Position numbers and translations under genes: made by a program
Notes under the pieces: generated by a model
What the model was told of the DNA's origin: nothing
Database searches by the model: none
Seen by the model: the letters and a program-made list of their open reading frames with translations, nothing else
Source: JANWXR01 sp964608265
GTDB lineage: Bacteria; Chloroflexota; Anaerolineae; Anaerolineales; UBA6663
Assembly (NCBI GenBank): GCA_964608265.1
Contig: CAZSNP010000017.1
Coordinates: 1 to 64,000, forward strand
DNA: 64,000 bases
Direction of reading: 5' to 3'
In this document: piece by piece, positions 41,551 to 49,760 of the stretch
Layout: each line of letters starts with the position of its first letter
Numbering within the stretch: the first letter of the stretch is position 1

Positions 41551-44484
41551 ATGGCAACGCTCAAGTTCACCCTCAACGGCGCGCCGACCGACATCGAAAT
41601 CGGTGAGAACGAATACTTGGCCGAGGTGTTGCGCTATCGGCTCGGCCTGACCGGCACGAAGATCGGCTGCAACGAAGCCGAGTGCGGCATCTGCACCGTG
41701 CTCGTCAACGGCACACCGATGGTGTCGTGCATCTACCCGGCGCTCAAGGCCGAAGGCGCGCAGGTACAGACAATCGAAGGGATCGCGGAGGAATGGTTAT
41801 TGGTAATTGGTAATTCAATAACCAATAACCAATTACCTGTTTTACACCCGCTGCAAAAAGCCTTCGTGCAAGGCGGCGCGCCGCAATGCGGCTTCTGCAT
41901 CCCGGGGTTGATCATGACGGCCAAAGGGCTGATCGAGCAGAACCCCGATCCCACCGCGCACGACATCAAGGTCGCGCTGAAGGACACCTATTGCCGCTGC
42001 GCGGGCTATAGCTTCATCACGCACGCGATTCAGTCGGCGGCGAAGGAAGTGCGGGAAACGAGGCAAGCGAGGGAAGCGGGCCGGGCCTCGAATGCGCCGC
42101 TGCAACATTTGCCCCCGCTGCCCGAAACCAAGGCCCCGCTCAACGTCATCGGCCGCCCGCTGCCCCGGCCCGATGGGGTGGAGAAAGTGACGGGCGCAGC
42201 GAAGTACACCGACGACTACGTCTTCCCGGGGATGCTGCACGCGCGCACGTTGCGGGCCGGGCACCCGCATGCGCGCCTCGTCCGCATTGACACCGCCCGG
42301 GCGAAGGCGCTGCCGGGCGTGCGCGCGGTGCTCACCGCCGCCGACATCCCCGGCGAGAAGAATCACGGCCTCGTCATCTTCGATTGGCCGGCGCTGGCGC
42401 ACGAGAAAGTCCGCTACATCGGCGACCCGGTGGCCATCGTCGCGGCGGAGACGCGCGACATCGCCACCGCCGCACTCGACCTGATCGAGGTCGAGTACGA
42501 GCCGCTGCCCGTCGTCACCGACCCGGTGCAGGCCTACCAGCCCGACGCGCCTCGGGTGATGGAGGCGGGCAACCTGCTCAAGCACATCAAGGTTCGCAAA
42601 GGTGATCTGGCGCAGGGCTTCGCCGAGGCGGAGGTGATCCTCGAGAGGACCTTCCACACGCCGATCTACGAGCATGCCTTCCTCGAGCCGGAGTGCGCGA
42701 TCGGGCGCATCGCCGAGGATGGCCGGATCGAGGTCATCGTCGGCTCGCAGATTCCGTATCAAGACCGCAGCCAGATCGCGCGCTGCCTCGGCCTGCCCGA
42801 TGATCGCGTGCGCGTCATCGGCGCGCTGATCGGCGGCGGCTTCGGCGGCAAGGAGGACATCGCCGGGCAGATTCACGTGGCGCTGCTGGCGCAGGCCACG
42901 GGCAGGCCGGTGAAGATGCTGTACGACCGGCACGAGTCGCTGCTCTTCCATCCCAAGCGCCATGCCACACAGATCAGGATCAAAATCGGCGCGAAGAACG
43001 ACGGCACGCTGACCGCGGTCGAAACGGAGCTGTACGGCGATAGCGGTGCGTACGCCTCGCTGGGCGAAAAGGTGATGACGCGCGCGACGACGCACTCGGC
43101 CGGGCCGTATGCGGTGCCGCACGTCGGGGCCGATTGTTACGCGATGTATACGAACAACCCACCGGCCGGCGCGTTCCGGGGCTTCGGCGTCACGCAATCC
43201 GCCTTCGCCGTCGAATCCGCCATGGATATGCTGGCCGAAAAACTCAGCCTCGATCCGATTGAGTTGCGGCTCAGGAACATCCACCGTGTGGGCAGCGTGA
43301 CCAACACCGGGCAGACGTTGAAAGAAAGCGTGGGGATGGAGAAGTGCCTGGTTTTGGTGGCGGCTGAAGTGAGACGGCAGACGGCAGACGGCCGTCCGCC
43401 GACCGCCGACCGCAAGCGCCGCGCGTGGGGCGTTGCCATCGGTTACAAGAACACCGGCCTCGGCGGCGGCGCGCCCGATAAGTCGGCGGCCGAGGTGGAG
43501 TTGTTCAGCGACGGCACCGCCGAGGTGCGCACCAGCTCGGCGGAGATCGGGCAGGGCCTCGTTGGCGTGCTGGCGATGTGCGCGGCCGAGGAGTTGGGGC
43601 TGCCGTACGAACGGGTGAAGGTGCTGCTCTCCGACACCGACCGCACGCCCGACGGCGGGCCGACGACGGCCTCGCGCCAAACGTACGTCACCGGCAACGC
43701 CGCCCGCATGGCCGCGCGCACGCTGCGCAACGCCCTCCAGGCCACGCTCAGCGAGCTGTACGACCAGCCGCCGCAAAACATCCGCTTCGAGGAGGGTCTG
43801 GCGCGCATTGGCGCGCTGGGAGAAGCGCGTCCAGCGCTCAACCAATCCGAATCAATGACGCGCTTCTCCAACCCGACCGAAGGTCGGGCGGCGCGCGTGG
43901 ACGGCCACACCGTGCCGCTGGGCGAAGTGGCCGAGATCATGAAGCGCAACGGCCTCGAGCCGAAGGCGACGTACGAGTATTGGGCGCCGAAGACGCAGCC
44001 GCTCGGCACCGGCGGCGACATGCATTTCGCCTTTTCGTACGCGGCCCAGGCCGCCGAGGTCGAAGTGGATTTGGACACAGGCGAGGTGAAGGTTTTGCAG
44101 ATGGTGGCCGCGCACGATATTGGCCGAGCCATCAACCCGCTGGCCCTGCAAGGCCAGATCGAGGGCGGCATGATCATGGGCCTCGGCCACGCCATCACCG
44201 AGGAGTTCATCGTCGAGGGCGGCTACGTCGTCACCGACTATCTCGCCCGCTACAAGATGCCGTCCATCAAACATGCGCCGAAGATCACGTCTTTCATCGT
44301 CGAAGATGAAACGACCGACGGCCCGTACGGCGCGAAGGGTGTGGGTGAGATCGCCAGCATCCCGACCATGCCCGCCATCGCCAACGCGGTGTACAACGCC
44401 TGCGGGGTGCGGTTGCTCAGGCTGCCGGTGGATCAGGACAGGTTGCTGCGCGCACTCAAGGCCGGGGAGAAGGAAGTGCTCTAG
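41551..44484 (+). CDS. Xanthine dehydrogenase, fused [2Fe-2S] and molybdopterin subunits, with in-frame repeat insertions
   Basis: This 977-residue protein joins an XdhC/CoxS-type iron-sulfur domain (Cys40, 45, 48, 60; QCGFCIPG and YCRCAGYS) to an XdhA/CoxL-type molybdopterin domain (from about 195). The latter carries GGGFGGKED, PPAGAFRGFGVTQ and GPYGAKGVGE, whose Glu is the catalytic base. The fusion resembles XdhD-type purine hydroxylases, and the locus fits hypoxanthine/xanthine oxidation, though other N-heterocycles are possible. Three peptide stretches are encoded by palindromes and have no family counterpart that I recall: residues 82-96, 607-622 and 757-780. The frame is kept throughout. 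Confidence 0.9.
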   Translation: MATLKFTLNGAPTDIEIGENEYLAEVLRYRLGLTGTKIGCNEAECGICTVLVNGTPMVSCIYPALKAEGAQVQTIEGIAEEWLLVIGNSITNNQLPVLHPLQKAFVQGGAPQCGFCIPGLIMTAKGLIEQNPDPTAHDIKVALKDTYCRCAGYSFITHAIQSAAKEVRETRQAREAGRASNAPLQHLPPLPETKAPLNVIGRPLPRPDGVEKVTGAAKYTDDYVFPGMLHARTLRAGHPHARLVRIDTARAKALPGVRAVLTAADIPGEKNHGLVIFDWPALAHEKVRYIGDPVAIVAAETRDIATAALDLIEVEYEPLPVVTDPVQAYQPDAPRVMEAGNLLKHIKVRKGDLAQGFAEAEVILERTFHTPIYEHAFLEPECAIGRIAEDGRIEVIVGSQIPYQDRSQIARCLGLPDDRVRVIGALIGGGFGGKEDIAGQIHVALLAQATGRPVKMLYDRHESLLFHPKRHATQIRIKIGAKNDGTLTAVETELYGDSGAYASLGEKVMTRATTHSAGPYAVPHVGADCYAMYTNNPPAGAFRGFGVTQSAFAVESAMDMLAEKLSLDPIELRLRNIHRVGSVTNTGQTLKESVGMEKCLVLVAAEVRRQTADGRPPTADRKRRAWGVAIGYKNTGLGGGAPDKSAAEVELFSDGTAEVRTSSAEIGQGLVGVLAMCAAEELGLPYERVKVLLSDTDRTPDGGPTTASRQTYVTGNAARMAARTLRNALQATLSELYDQPPQNIRFEEGLARIGALGEARPALNQSESMTRFSNPTEGRAARVDGHTVPLGEVAEIMKRNGLEPKATYEYWAPKTQPLGTGGDMHFAFSYAAQAAEVEVDLDTGEVKVLQMVAAHDIGRAINPLALQGQIEGGMIMGLGHAITEEFIVEGGYVVTDYLARYKMPSIKHAPKITSFIVEDETTDGPYGAKGVGEIASIPTMPAIANAVYNACGVRLLRLPVDQDRLLRALKAGEKEVL
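41795..41837. repeat. In-frame palindromic element inside the XDH gene (iron-sulfur domain)
   Basis: GGTTATTGG pairs with CCAATAACC, and GGTAATTGG with CCAATTACC. The insertion encodes LLVIGNSITNNQLP between TIEGIAEE and LHPLQKAF, which are normally close. The same words occur at 7311. Confidence 0.85.
43371..43415. repeat. In-frame GGCAGACGGC palindrome inside the XDH gene
   Basis: Repeated CGGCAGA words face CCGCCGACC words across GGCCGTCC. The region encodes RRQTADGRPPTADRKRR just before WGVAIGYKNTG. Confidence 0.6.
43819..43888. repeat. In-frame palindromic element with perfect 13-bp arms inside the XDH gene
   Basis: GGAGAAGCGCGTC (43819-43831) and GACGCGCTTCTCC (43857-43869) are exact complements. 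A second hairpin, CCCGACC/GGTCGGG with a GAA loop (43872-43888), follows at once. Confidence 0.85.
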
Positions 44485-44613
44485 CCGGCCTGCTGTTACC
44501 GACGGGTGGTGTCACGGTGAGTGACAGACGTCAGTCTTGCCCGGGTGGCACCTGCGTCAGAATGGGCCCCGTTCGCAGACGAAGCGTGCGACTCAACCTG
44601 CAATCGAACTGCC

Positions 44614-45744
44614 ATGCCCGACTACAAGAAACTCCTGAGTGGGTTGGTTGAACCGTTATTGCCCCTGGCGGCGGTGGCGGCCGCGCTCGTCATCGGCGCG
44701 ATCATGTTATTGGCGCTGGGGGTCAACCCACTCGAAGCCTATGGCGTGTTATTCAGCGGGCCGCTCGGCAGCGTGTCGGGCTTCACGCAAATGCTCGTCA
44801 AGGCCACGCCGCTGCTCCTGGTTGGGTTGGGGATCACGATTGCCTTTCGCGGCGGCGTCATCAACATCGGCGGCGAGGGTCAACTGATCGTCGGCGCGCT
44901 GGTGTCGACGGCGCTGGCCCTGTACTTGCCGGGCTGGCCGGGTTGGCTGGTGATGGTGCTGGCGCTGATCGGCGGCGCGGTCGGCGGCGGCGTGTGGGGG
45001 AGCGTGCCGGGCGCGCTCAAGGCGCGGTTGGGCGTCAACGAAATCCTCAGCACCATCATGATGAACGCCATCGCGCTGCAACTCGCCAACTTCCTCCTGC
45101 GCGGGCCGATGATTGACCCCAAAGAGATCGAAGCCGGAACCCGCATCGCCCAGTCGGCGCAACTGCCCGCGGAGGTATGGCTGGCACGGCTGGTGCCGCG
45201 AACGCTGTTGAATGCCGGCGCCATCCTCGCCGTCGTCATGGCCGTGGTGGTCTACATCTTCCTGTGGCGCACGACGATTGGTTATCGCATCCGCGCGGTC
45301 GGCCTCAACCCGGAGGCGTCGCGCTACGCCGGCATCCCCGTGCCGCTGTATCAAATGCTCGCACTGACGTTGGGCGGGGCCTTCGCCGGGCTGGCGGGCG
45401 CGGTCGAGGTATTAGGGGTGCAGCACCGCATGCTCGAGGGCCTTTCGGGCGGCTATGGATTCACCGGCATCGTCGCGGCGCTGTTCGGCAAACTCCACCC
45501 GTTGGGCACCATCCCGGCTTCGGTGCTTTTCGGCGGCCTGCTCGTCGGCGCGGATCGGATGCAGCGTGCGGTGCAAGTGCCCTCATCGTTGATTGATGCG
45601 CTGCTCGGGCTGGTGGTGTTGTTTGTTGTGAGCAGCGACATCTGGGTGCGCTACCGCGCGCGCCGGCGGCAGATCCAGGCCACCAGGACCGTAGCCGCCG
45701 ACAAACAACCGCGCCTCGAAGCTCGCCCCGAGGTGGAAGCATGA
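44614..45744 (+). CDS. BMP-type nucleoside ABC transporter permease 1
   Basis: This 376-residue permease is of the BPD_transp_2 class (YufP/NupP/RbsC-like), with 8-10 hydrophobic segments. INIGGEGQLIVGALVSTALA and RAVGLNPEASRYAGIPVPLY are family stretches, and GVNEILSTIMMNAIALQLAN is the usual NEIxxTxMxN motif of nucleoside permeases. I chose ATG 44614; the upstream in-frame GTG at 44521 adds a hydrophilic stretch with no homology. The end overlaps the next permease by ATGA. The transporter likely imports purine nucleosides or bases for the adjacent enzymes. Confidence 0.88.
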   Translation: MPDYKKLLSGLVEPLLPLAAVAAALVIGAIMLLALGVNPLEAYGVLFSGPLGSVSGFTQMLVKATPLLLVGLGITIAFRGGVINIGGEGQLIVGALVSTALALYLPGWPGWLVMVLALIGGAVGGGVWGSVPGALKARLGVNEILSTIMMNAIALQLANFLLRGPMIDPKEIEAGTRIAQSAQLPAEVWLARLVPRTLLNAGAILAVVMAVVVYIFLWRTTIGYRIRAVGLNPEASRYAGIPVPLYQMLALTLGGAFAGLAGAVEVLGVQHRMLEGLSGGYGFTGIVAALFGKLHPLGTIPASVLFGGLLVGADRMQRAVQVPSSLIDALLGLVVLFVVSSDIWVRYRARRRQIQATRTVAADKQPRLEARPEVEA

Positions 45745-46673
45745 GCGAGCTGTTCACGTTACCGGTGTTGCTCGGCATCGCCTATTCGGGCGTGCGACTG
45801 GCCACGCCGTACCTATACGCCGCCATCGGCGAGATGTTCGCCCAACGCTCGGGAGTCTACAACCTCGGGGTGGAGGGCATCATGTTGATGGGCGCATACG
45901 CCGCCTTCTTCATCGCCATGACGTCGGGCAACCTGTGGCTGGGCCTGCTCGCCGCCAGCGGCGTGGGTGTGTTGATGGGCCTGCTGATGGCGCTGGTCAG
46001 CGTGACGTTGCAGGCCGAGCAGGGCATCAGCGGCATCGGGCTGTATCTGTTCGGCCTCGGGCTGTCGAGTTTGCTGTTCAAGACCACGATGGGTGGCGCA
46101 CAATCCATCACCGGCTTTCAGCCGTTGAAGATCCCGTTGCTCGGCGACCTGCCCCTGCTGGGTGAGGTGTTGTTCAACCACAACCTGCTGGTCTACGGCG
46201 CGTTCCTGCTCGTGCCGCTGGCCGCGTGGGTGCTCAATCGCACCACGCTGGGATTGAAGATCCGAGCCGTTGGTCAGAATCCACAGGCCGCCGACTCGCT
46301 GGGGGTGAGCGTGGCCGGCATCCGTTACCTCACGGTGAGTCTGGGCGGGCTGCTGGCCGGCGTGGCCGGGGCGTCGCTCTCCATCGGCCTGATCAATCTG
46401 TTTCAGGAGAACATGACGAGCGGCCTGGGCTTCATCGCCATCGCGCTGGTGTATTTCGGCAGTTGGCGGCCGTGGGGGGTGCTGGGCGGCGCGCTGCTGT
46501 TCAGCTCCGTGAACGCGCTGCAATTGTGGATTCAAGTGAAGGGCATCGAACTGCCGTCGGATGTGGCCGTGATGTTGCCCTACATCCTGACGATTGTGGC
46601 TCTGGCCTTTGCGGTGCGCCGCGCCCAACAACCGGCGGCGCTCTCCAAGCCCTTCGAGCGCGGCGAAAGTTGA
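45741..46673 (+). CDS. BMP-type nucleoside ABC transporter permease 2
   Basis: This 310-residue BPD_transp_2 permease has YNLGVEGIMLMGAYAAFFIA and IRAVGQNPQAADSLGVSVAG, typical of the second permease in nucleoside ABC systems (YufQ/NupQ). It pairs with the preceding permease. ATG 45741 overlaps the previous stop. The binding lipoprotein gene follows after 79 nt. Confidence 0.88.
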   Translation: MSELFTLPVLLGIAYSGVRLATPYLYAAIGEMFAQRSGVYNLGVEGIMLMGAYAAFFIAMTSGNLWLGLLAASGVGVLMGLLMALVSVTLQAEQGISGIGLYLFGLGLSSLLFKTTMGGAQSITGFQPLKIPLLGDLPLLGEVLFNHNLLVYGAFLLVPLAAWVLNRTTLGLKIRAVGQNPQAADSLGVSVAGIRYLTVSLGGLLAGVAGASLSIGLINLFQENMTSGLGFIAIALVYFGSWRPWGVLGGALLFSSVNALQLWIQVKGIELPSDVAVMLPYILTIVALAFAVRRAQQPAALSKPFERGES

Positions 46674-46752
46674 TCGGAGGTGACGCACCTACACGAACCA
46701 TCATCCCCCTCACCCAATGTGTTGGATCGAACCGTTCAACTGGAGGAAGAAG

Positions 46753-47856
46753 ATGCGTACGCAACTGAGCCGCCTTGGCGTGCTCTCCCTGATTGTGATG
46801 CTGATCGCCGTCGCCTGTGCGCCGGCCGCAACCCCCGAACCTCAGCCCACCGCTGAACCACAGATCATCGAGGTGACGCGCGTCGTGGCGGGAACGCCGG
46901 AAGTACAAGTCATCACGGCCACGCCGCCGCCGGCCGAGCCGGAGAAAGTCTTCCGCGTCGCCATCGTCATGCCCAGTTCCATCACCGACGCCGCCTTCAG
47001 CCAATCCATGTTTGAAGGCCTGCTCGCCGTCCAGAAGGAAATGGGGGGCGAGGGCAAGGTGGAAATCGCTTACTCCGAAGGTATGTTCAAGGTGCCGGAT
47101 GCTGCCGCCGCCATCCGCGACTATGCCAGCCAGGGCTTCAACCTCGTCATCGCGCATGGCTCGCAGTACGGCACCTCGCTGGCACAGATCGCGCCGGATT
47201 TCCCGGAGACCAGCTTCGCCTGGGGCACCTCGCTGGATACGTTCCAGGCGCAGGGCATCGGCAACGTCTTCGCCTACCAGGCCGAGGCGCAACAGGGCGG
47301 CTACGTGCTCGGCACGCTGGCGGCGTTGATGTCGCAATCGGGCGTCATCGGCATCAGCGGGCCGGTTGAGGCCGGCGATGCCAAACTGTACGTGGATGGC
47401 TTCAAGACCGGGGCCGAAGCGGCCAAACCGGGGATCAAGGTCAACGTCTCGTACACCGGCTCGTTCTCGGATGTCTCGCTGATGGCCGCCGCCGCCGAGA
47501 CCCACATCGCCGCCGGCGCCGATATGCTCACCGGCTCGTCGCAATCCGTCGTCGGCGCCATCGGCGTGGCAAAAGACAAGGGCGCGTTCTGGTTCGGCAC
47601 CCAGTGGGATCAGACCGCGCTGGCCCCGGAGACCGTCGTCGCCAGCCAGATCTACGACTGGTCGGGCATCATCAAGGACATGATCGCCAGCCACAAGGCC
47701 GGCGTGCTGGGTGGCAAGTCGTATACCCTCACGTTCAAGAACGGTGGGCTGAAGATCCAATACAACGACAAAGTCGCGGTGCCCGCCGAGGCCAGGGCGG
47801 CGGTGGAGGCCGCCATCACCGGCATCGGCGATGGAACGATCAAACCGTTACCCTGA
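46753..47856 (+). CDS. BMP-family (PnrA-like) nucleoside-binding lipoprotein
   Basis: This 367-residue protein has a signal peptide with lipobox LIAVAC, a Glu/Val/Thr linker (IIEVTRVVAGTPEVQVITAT) and a BMP/PnrA domain. Within it, RVAIVMPSSITDAAFSQSMF, VIAHGSQYGTSL and VGAIGVAKDKGAFWFGTQWD are family stretches. PnrA-type lipoproteins bind purine nucleosides, which agrees with the XDH, deaminase and carbamate genes around it. It starts at ATG 46753 behind GGAGGAAGAAG. Confidence 0.88.
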   Translation: MRTQLSRLGVLSLIVMLIAVACAPAATPEPQPTAEPQIIEVTRVVAGTPEVQVITATPPPAEPEKVFRVAIVMPSSITDAAFSQSMFEGLLAVQKEMGGEGKVEIAYSEGMFKVPDAAAAIRDYASQGFNLVIAHGSQYGTSLAQIAPDFPETSFAWGTSLDTFQAQGIGNVFAYQAEAQQGGYVLGTLAALMSQSGVIGISGPVEAGDAKLYVDGFKTGAEAAKPGIKVNVSYTGSFSDVSLMAAAAETHIAAGADMLTGSSQSVVGAIGVAKDKGAFWFGTQWDQTALAPETVVASQIYDWSGIIKDMIASHKAGVLGGKSYTLTFKNGGLKIQYNDKVAVPAEARAAVEAAITGIGDGTIKPLP

Positions 47857-47870
47857 ACGTTGAACAATGG

Positions 47871-47910
47871 CGCAGTGCGCAGAGCGACCCGATCAGCGCT
47901 GCGCACTGCG
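47871..47910. repeat. Palindromic element, arms CGCAGTGCGCAG/CTGCGCACTGCG
   Basis: A 12-bp perfect inverted repeat (47871-47882, 47899-47910) with a 16-nt loop lies 14 nt after the binding-protein stop. Confidence 0.75.
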
Positions 47911-47939
47911 TTCACCGCTCATCCCACCCTCCACCCACC

Positions 47940-49481
47940 ATGACCCCGGCGCTCGGCTCGCACCCCCGCCTCGATGAAGTGAGGCTGGTCGGCATCGTCA
48001 AACGCTTCCCCGGCGTGTTGGCCAACGACCGGGTGAACTTCGAGGTGCGCGCCGGCGAGATCCATGCCCTGCTCGGCGAAAACGGCGCCGGCAAAAGCAC
48101 GCTGATGCGCCAGCTCTACGGCCTCTACCGCCCCGACGAGGGCCAGATCCTCATCAACGGCCAGCCGCACAGCTTTCGCTCGCCCGCCGAAGCGATCGAC
48201 GCCGGCATCGGTATGATCCATCAGCACTTCATGCTGGTCTCGTCGCTCACCGTCACCGAGAACGTGGCGTTGGGCTTGGCCTCGTCGCGCGAGCCGCGAC
48301 TCGATCTCGACCGGGTGGCGAGGCGCATTCGGGAGTTGAGCGAGCGTTACGGGTTGAAGGTGGACCCGAACGCATACGTGTGGCAACTGGCCGTCGGCGA
48401 GCAGCAGCGCGTCGAAATCGTCAAGGCGCTGTATCGCGGCGCGGCGCTGCTCATCCTCGATGAGCCAACGGCCGTGCTCACGCCGCAGGAAGTGAACGAC
48501 CTGTTCGTCACGCTGCGCCAGATGGCCGCCGATGGGCACGGGTTGATTTTCATTTCGCACAAGCTGCACGAGGTGCTGGCCATCAGCCAGCGGGTGACGG
48601 TGATGCGCGATGGGCAGGTCGTCGGCACACACCCGACGGCCCGGATGACCAAACCCGAACTGGCCCGCATGATGGTGGGGCGCGAGGTCATTCTGCAATA
48701 CGACCGCCCGGCCGCCCAGGCGGGCGCGGCCCGGCTTGAGATTCAGGATTTGTGGGTGAAGGGCGATCGGGGCACCGACTCCATCCGAGGCGTGACGTTG
48801 AATGTCCATGCCGGAGAGATCGTGGGGTTAGCCGGAGTCTCGGGCAACGGGCAACGCGAACTGGCCGAGGCGTTGGCCGGGCTGCGGCCGGCGCGGCATG
48901 GCCGCATCCTGCTCGAAGGGCAGGAGGTGACGGGCCATTCGCCCGCGCAACGTATCGCCGCCGGTCAGGCCTACATCCCCGAGGAACGGATGCGCGAAGG
49001 CGCGATCAAAGAGTTCTCGGTCGCGGAGAATCTGATCCTGCAGGATCACGGCCGTGCCCCGTATTCGCGCCACACCTTTCTCGATTTCAAATCCATCGCC
49101 CAACGCTCCGCCGAGTTGGTGCAGGCCTTCAACGTCAAGACGCCGACGCTGGAGACACCGCTGCGCAATCTGTCGGGCGGGAACATTCAGAAGCTCATCC
49201 TGGCCCGCGAACTGGCGCGGCGGCCCGGCGTCCTCATCGCCGCTCAGCCGACGCGCGGGGTGGACATCGGCGCGAGCGAGTACATTCACCAGCGCCTGCT
49301 CGAACAACGCGCGGCCGGCACGGCCACCCTGCTGATCTCGGAGGATTTGGATGAGATCCGAGCCTTGTCCGACCGGATCGCCGTGATTTACGAGGGCAGC
49401 CTGGTCGGCGTGGTGGAAGCGCCCAGCGCCACCGCCGAGGCGCTGGGCCTGATGCTGGCCGGAGTCAAGCCGGCGGGGTAG
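47940..49481 (+). CDS. Nucleoside ABC transporter ATP-binding protein (two ATPase domains)
   Basis: This 513-residue protein has two ABC domains (RbsA/YufO-like). The N-terminal copy has GENGAGKST, a VGEQQRVEI-type signature, Walker B LLILDEPTAVLTP and FISHKLHEV. The C-terminal copy lacks a canonical Walker A, reading GVSGNGQRELAEAL, as is usual in this class, and has LSGGNIQKLILARELARRPG. It energises the permeases encoded upstream. I chose ATG 47940; the longer upstream frame only overlaps the previous gene. It is the fourth gene of the importer. Confidence 0.9.
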   Translation: MTPALGSHPRLDEVRLVGIVKRFPGVLANDRVNFEVRAGEIHALLGENGAGKSTLMRQLYGLYRPDEGQILINGQPHSFRSPAEAIDAGIGMIHQHFMLVSSLTVTENVALGLASSREPRLDLDRVARRIRELSERYGLKVDPNAYVWQLAVGEQQRVEIVKALYRGAALLILDEPTAVLTPQEVNDLFVTLRQMAADGHGLIFISHKLHEVLAISQRVTVMRDGQVVGTHPTARMTKPELARMMVGREVILQYDRPAAQAGAARLEIQDLWVKGDRGTDSIRGVTLNVHAGEIVGLAGVSGNGQRELAEALAGLRPARHGRILLEGQEVTGHSPAQRIAAGQAYIPEERMREGAIKEFSVAENLILQDHGRAPYSRHTFLDFKSIAQRSAELVQAFNVKTPTLETPLRNLSGGNIQKLILARELARRPGVLIAAQPTRGVDIGASEYIHQRLLEQRAAGTATLLISEDLDEIRALSDRIAVIYEGSLVGVVEAPSATAEALGLMLAGVKPAG

Positions 49482-49519
49482 GGCTACCGGTTTTCTTTCC
49501 CGGATATTTTTCGTTGAGG

Positions 49520-49607
49520 TACAATGCCCGCACCCCGGACAGATGGTCGGAGCTGCACGGAGCAGCAACGGCGTTGAGCAGCCTCGCTCACCGGCAAGTG
49601 CCATCTG
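49520..49607 (+). promoter_or_regulatory. -10 box and structured leader before the PLP-enzyme operon
   Basis: TACAAT (49520-49525) is followed by a region that can fold into a three-way junction. P1 is CAGATGG/CCATCTG (49540-49546, 49601-49607), P2 is GCTGC/GCAGC (49552-49556, 49562-49566) and P3 is TGAGC/GCTCA (49575-49579, 49586-49590). It does not match a riboswitch class that I know. It may be a new leader element, but short stems also arise by chance at this GC content. Confidence 0.4.
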
Positions 49608-49631
49608 GCCAGCCCCAATCGGAGACCAGCC

Positions 49632-49745
49632 ATGCCGCTCTGGAAGTGCGATTGCAACTCAATCTCTGCCTGCAACGCGCTGGCGCATGACGCGCCGCAT
49701 GACGATTACGCTTACCCCAGTCTGCTCACGCAGGCGCGGCGATAA
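49632..49745 (+). CDS. Possible 37-aa Cys-containing leader peptide
   Basis: ATG 49632 follows CGGAGACC and opens a short frame beginning MPLWKCDCNSISACNALAHD. It ends at TAA 49743-49745, 15 nt before the PLP-enzyme ATG. It has three Cys within ten residues and several His/Asp, suggesting metal binding or a regulatory uORF. I know no family. The frame could be chance, but it has a Shine-Dalgarno and lies right after the structured leader. Confidence 0.35.
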   Translation: MPLWKCDCNSISACNALAHDAPHDDYAYPSLLTQARR

Positions 49746-49760
49746 CGCCTCAGGAGACCC

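Noticed and set aside
41842..43845. A 667-codon minus-strand frame opposite the XDH gene
   Set aside because: It is a mirror of a well-supported gene and matches nothing recognisable.
49470..49495. Hairpin plus T-rich run after the nucleoside ATPase as a terminator
   Set aside because: GGTAG/CTACC would leave a loop of only two bases and the T-run is interrupted, so it was not called.
49540..49607. Known purine or xanthine riboswitch
   Set aside because: The stems do not carry the conserved junction or loop-loop sequences of the purine riboswitch, and I cannot match the NMT1 motif. It was kept only as an unclassified leader.
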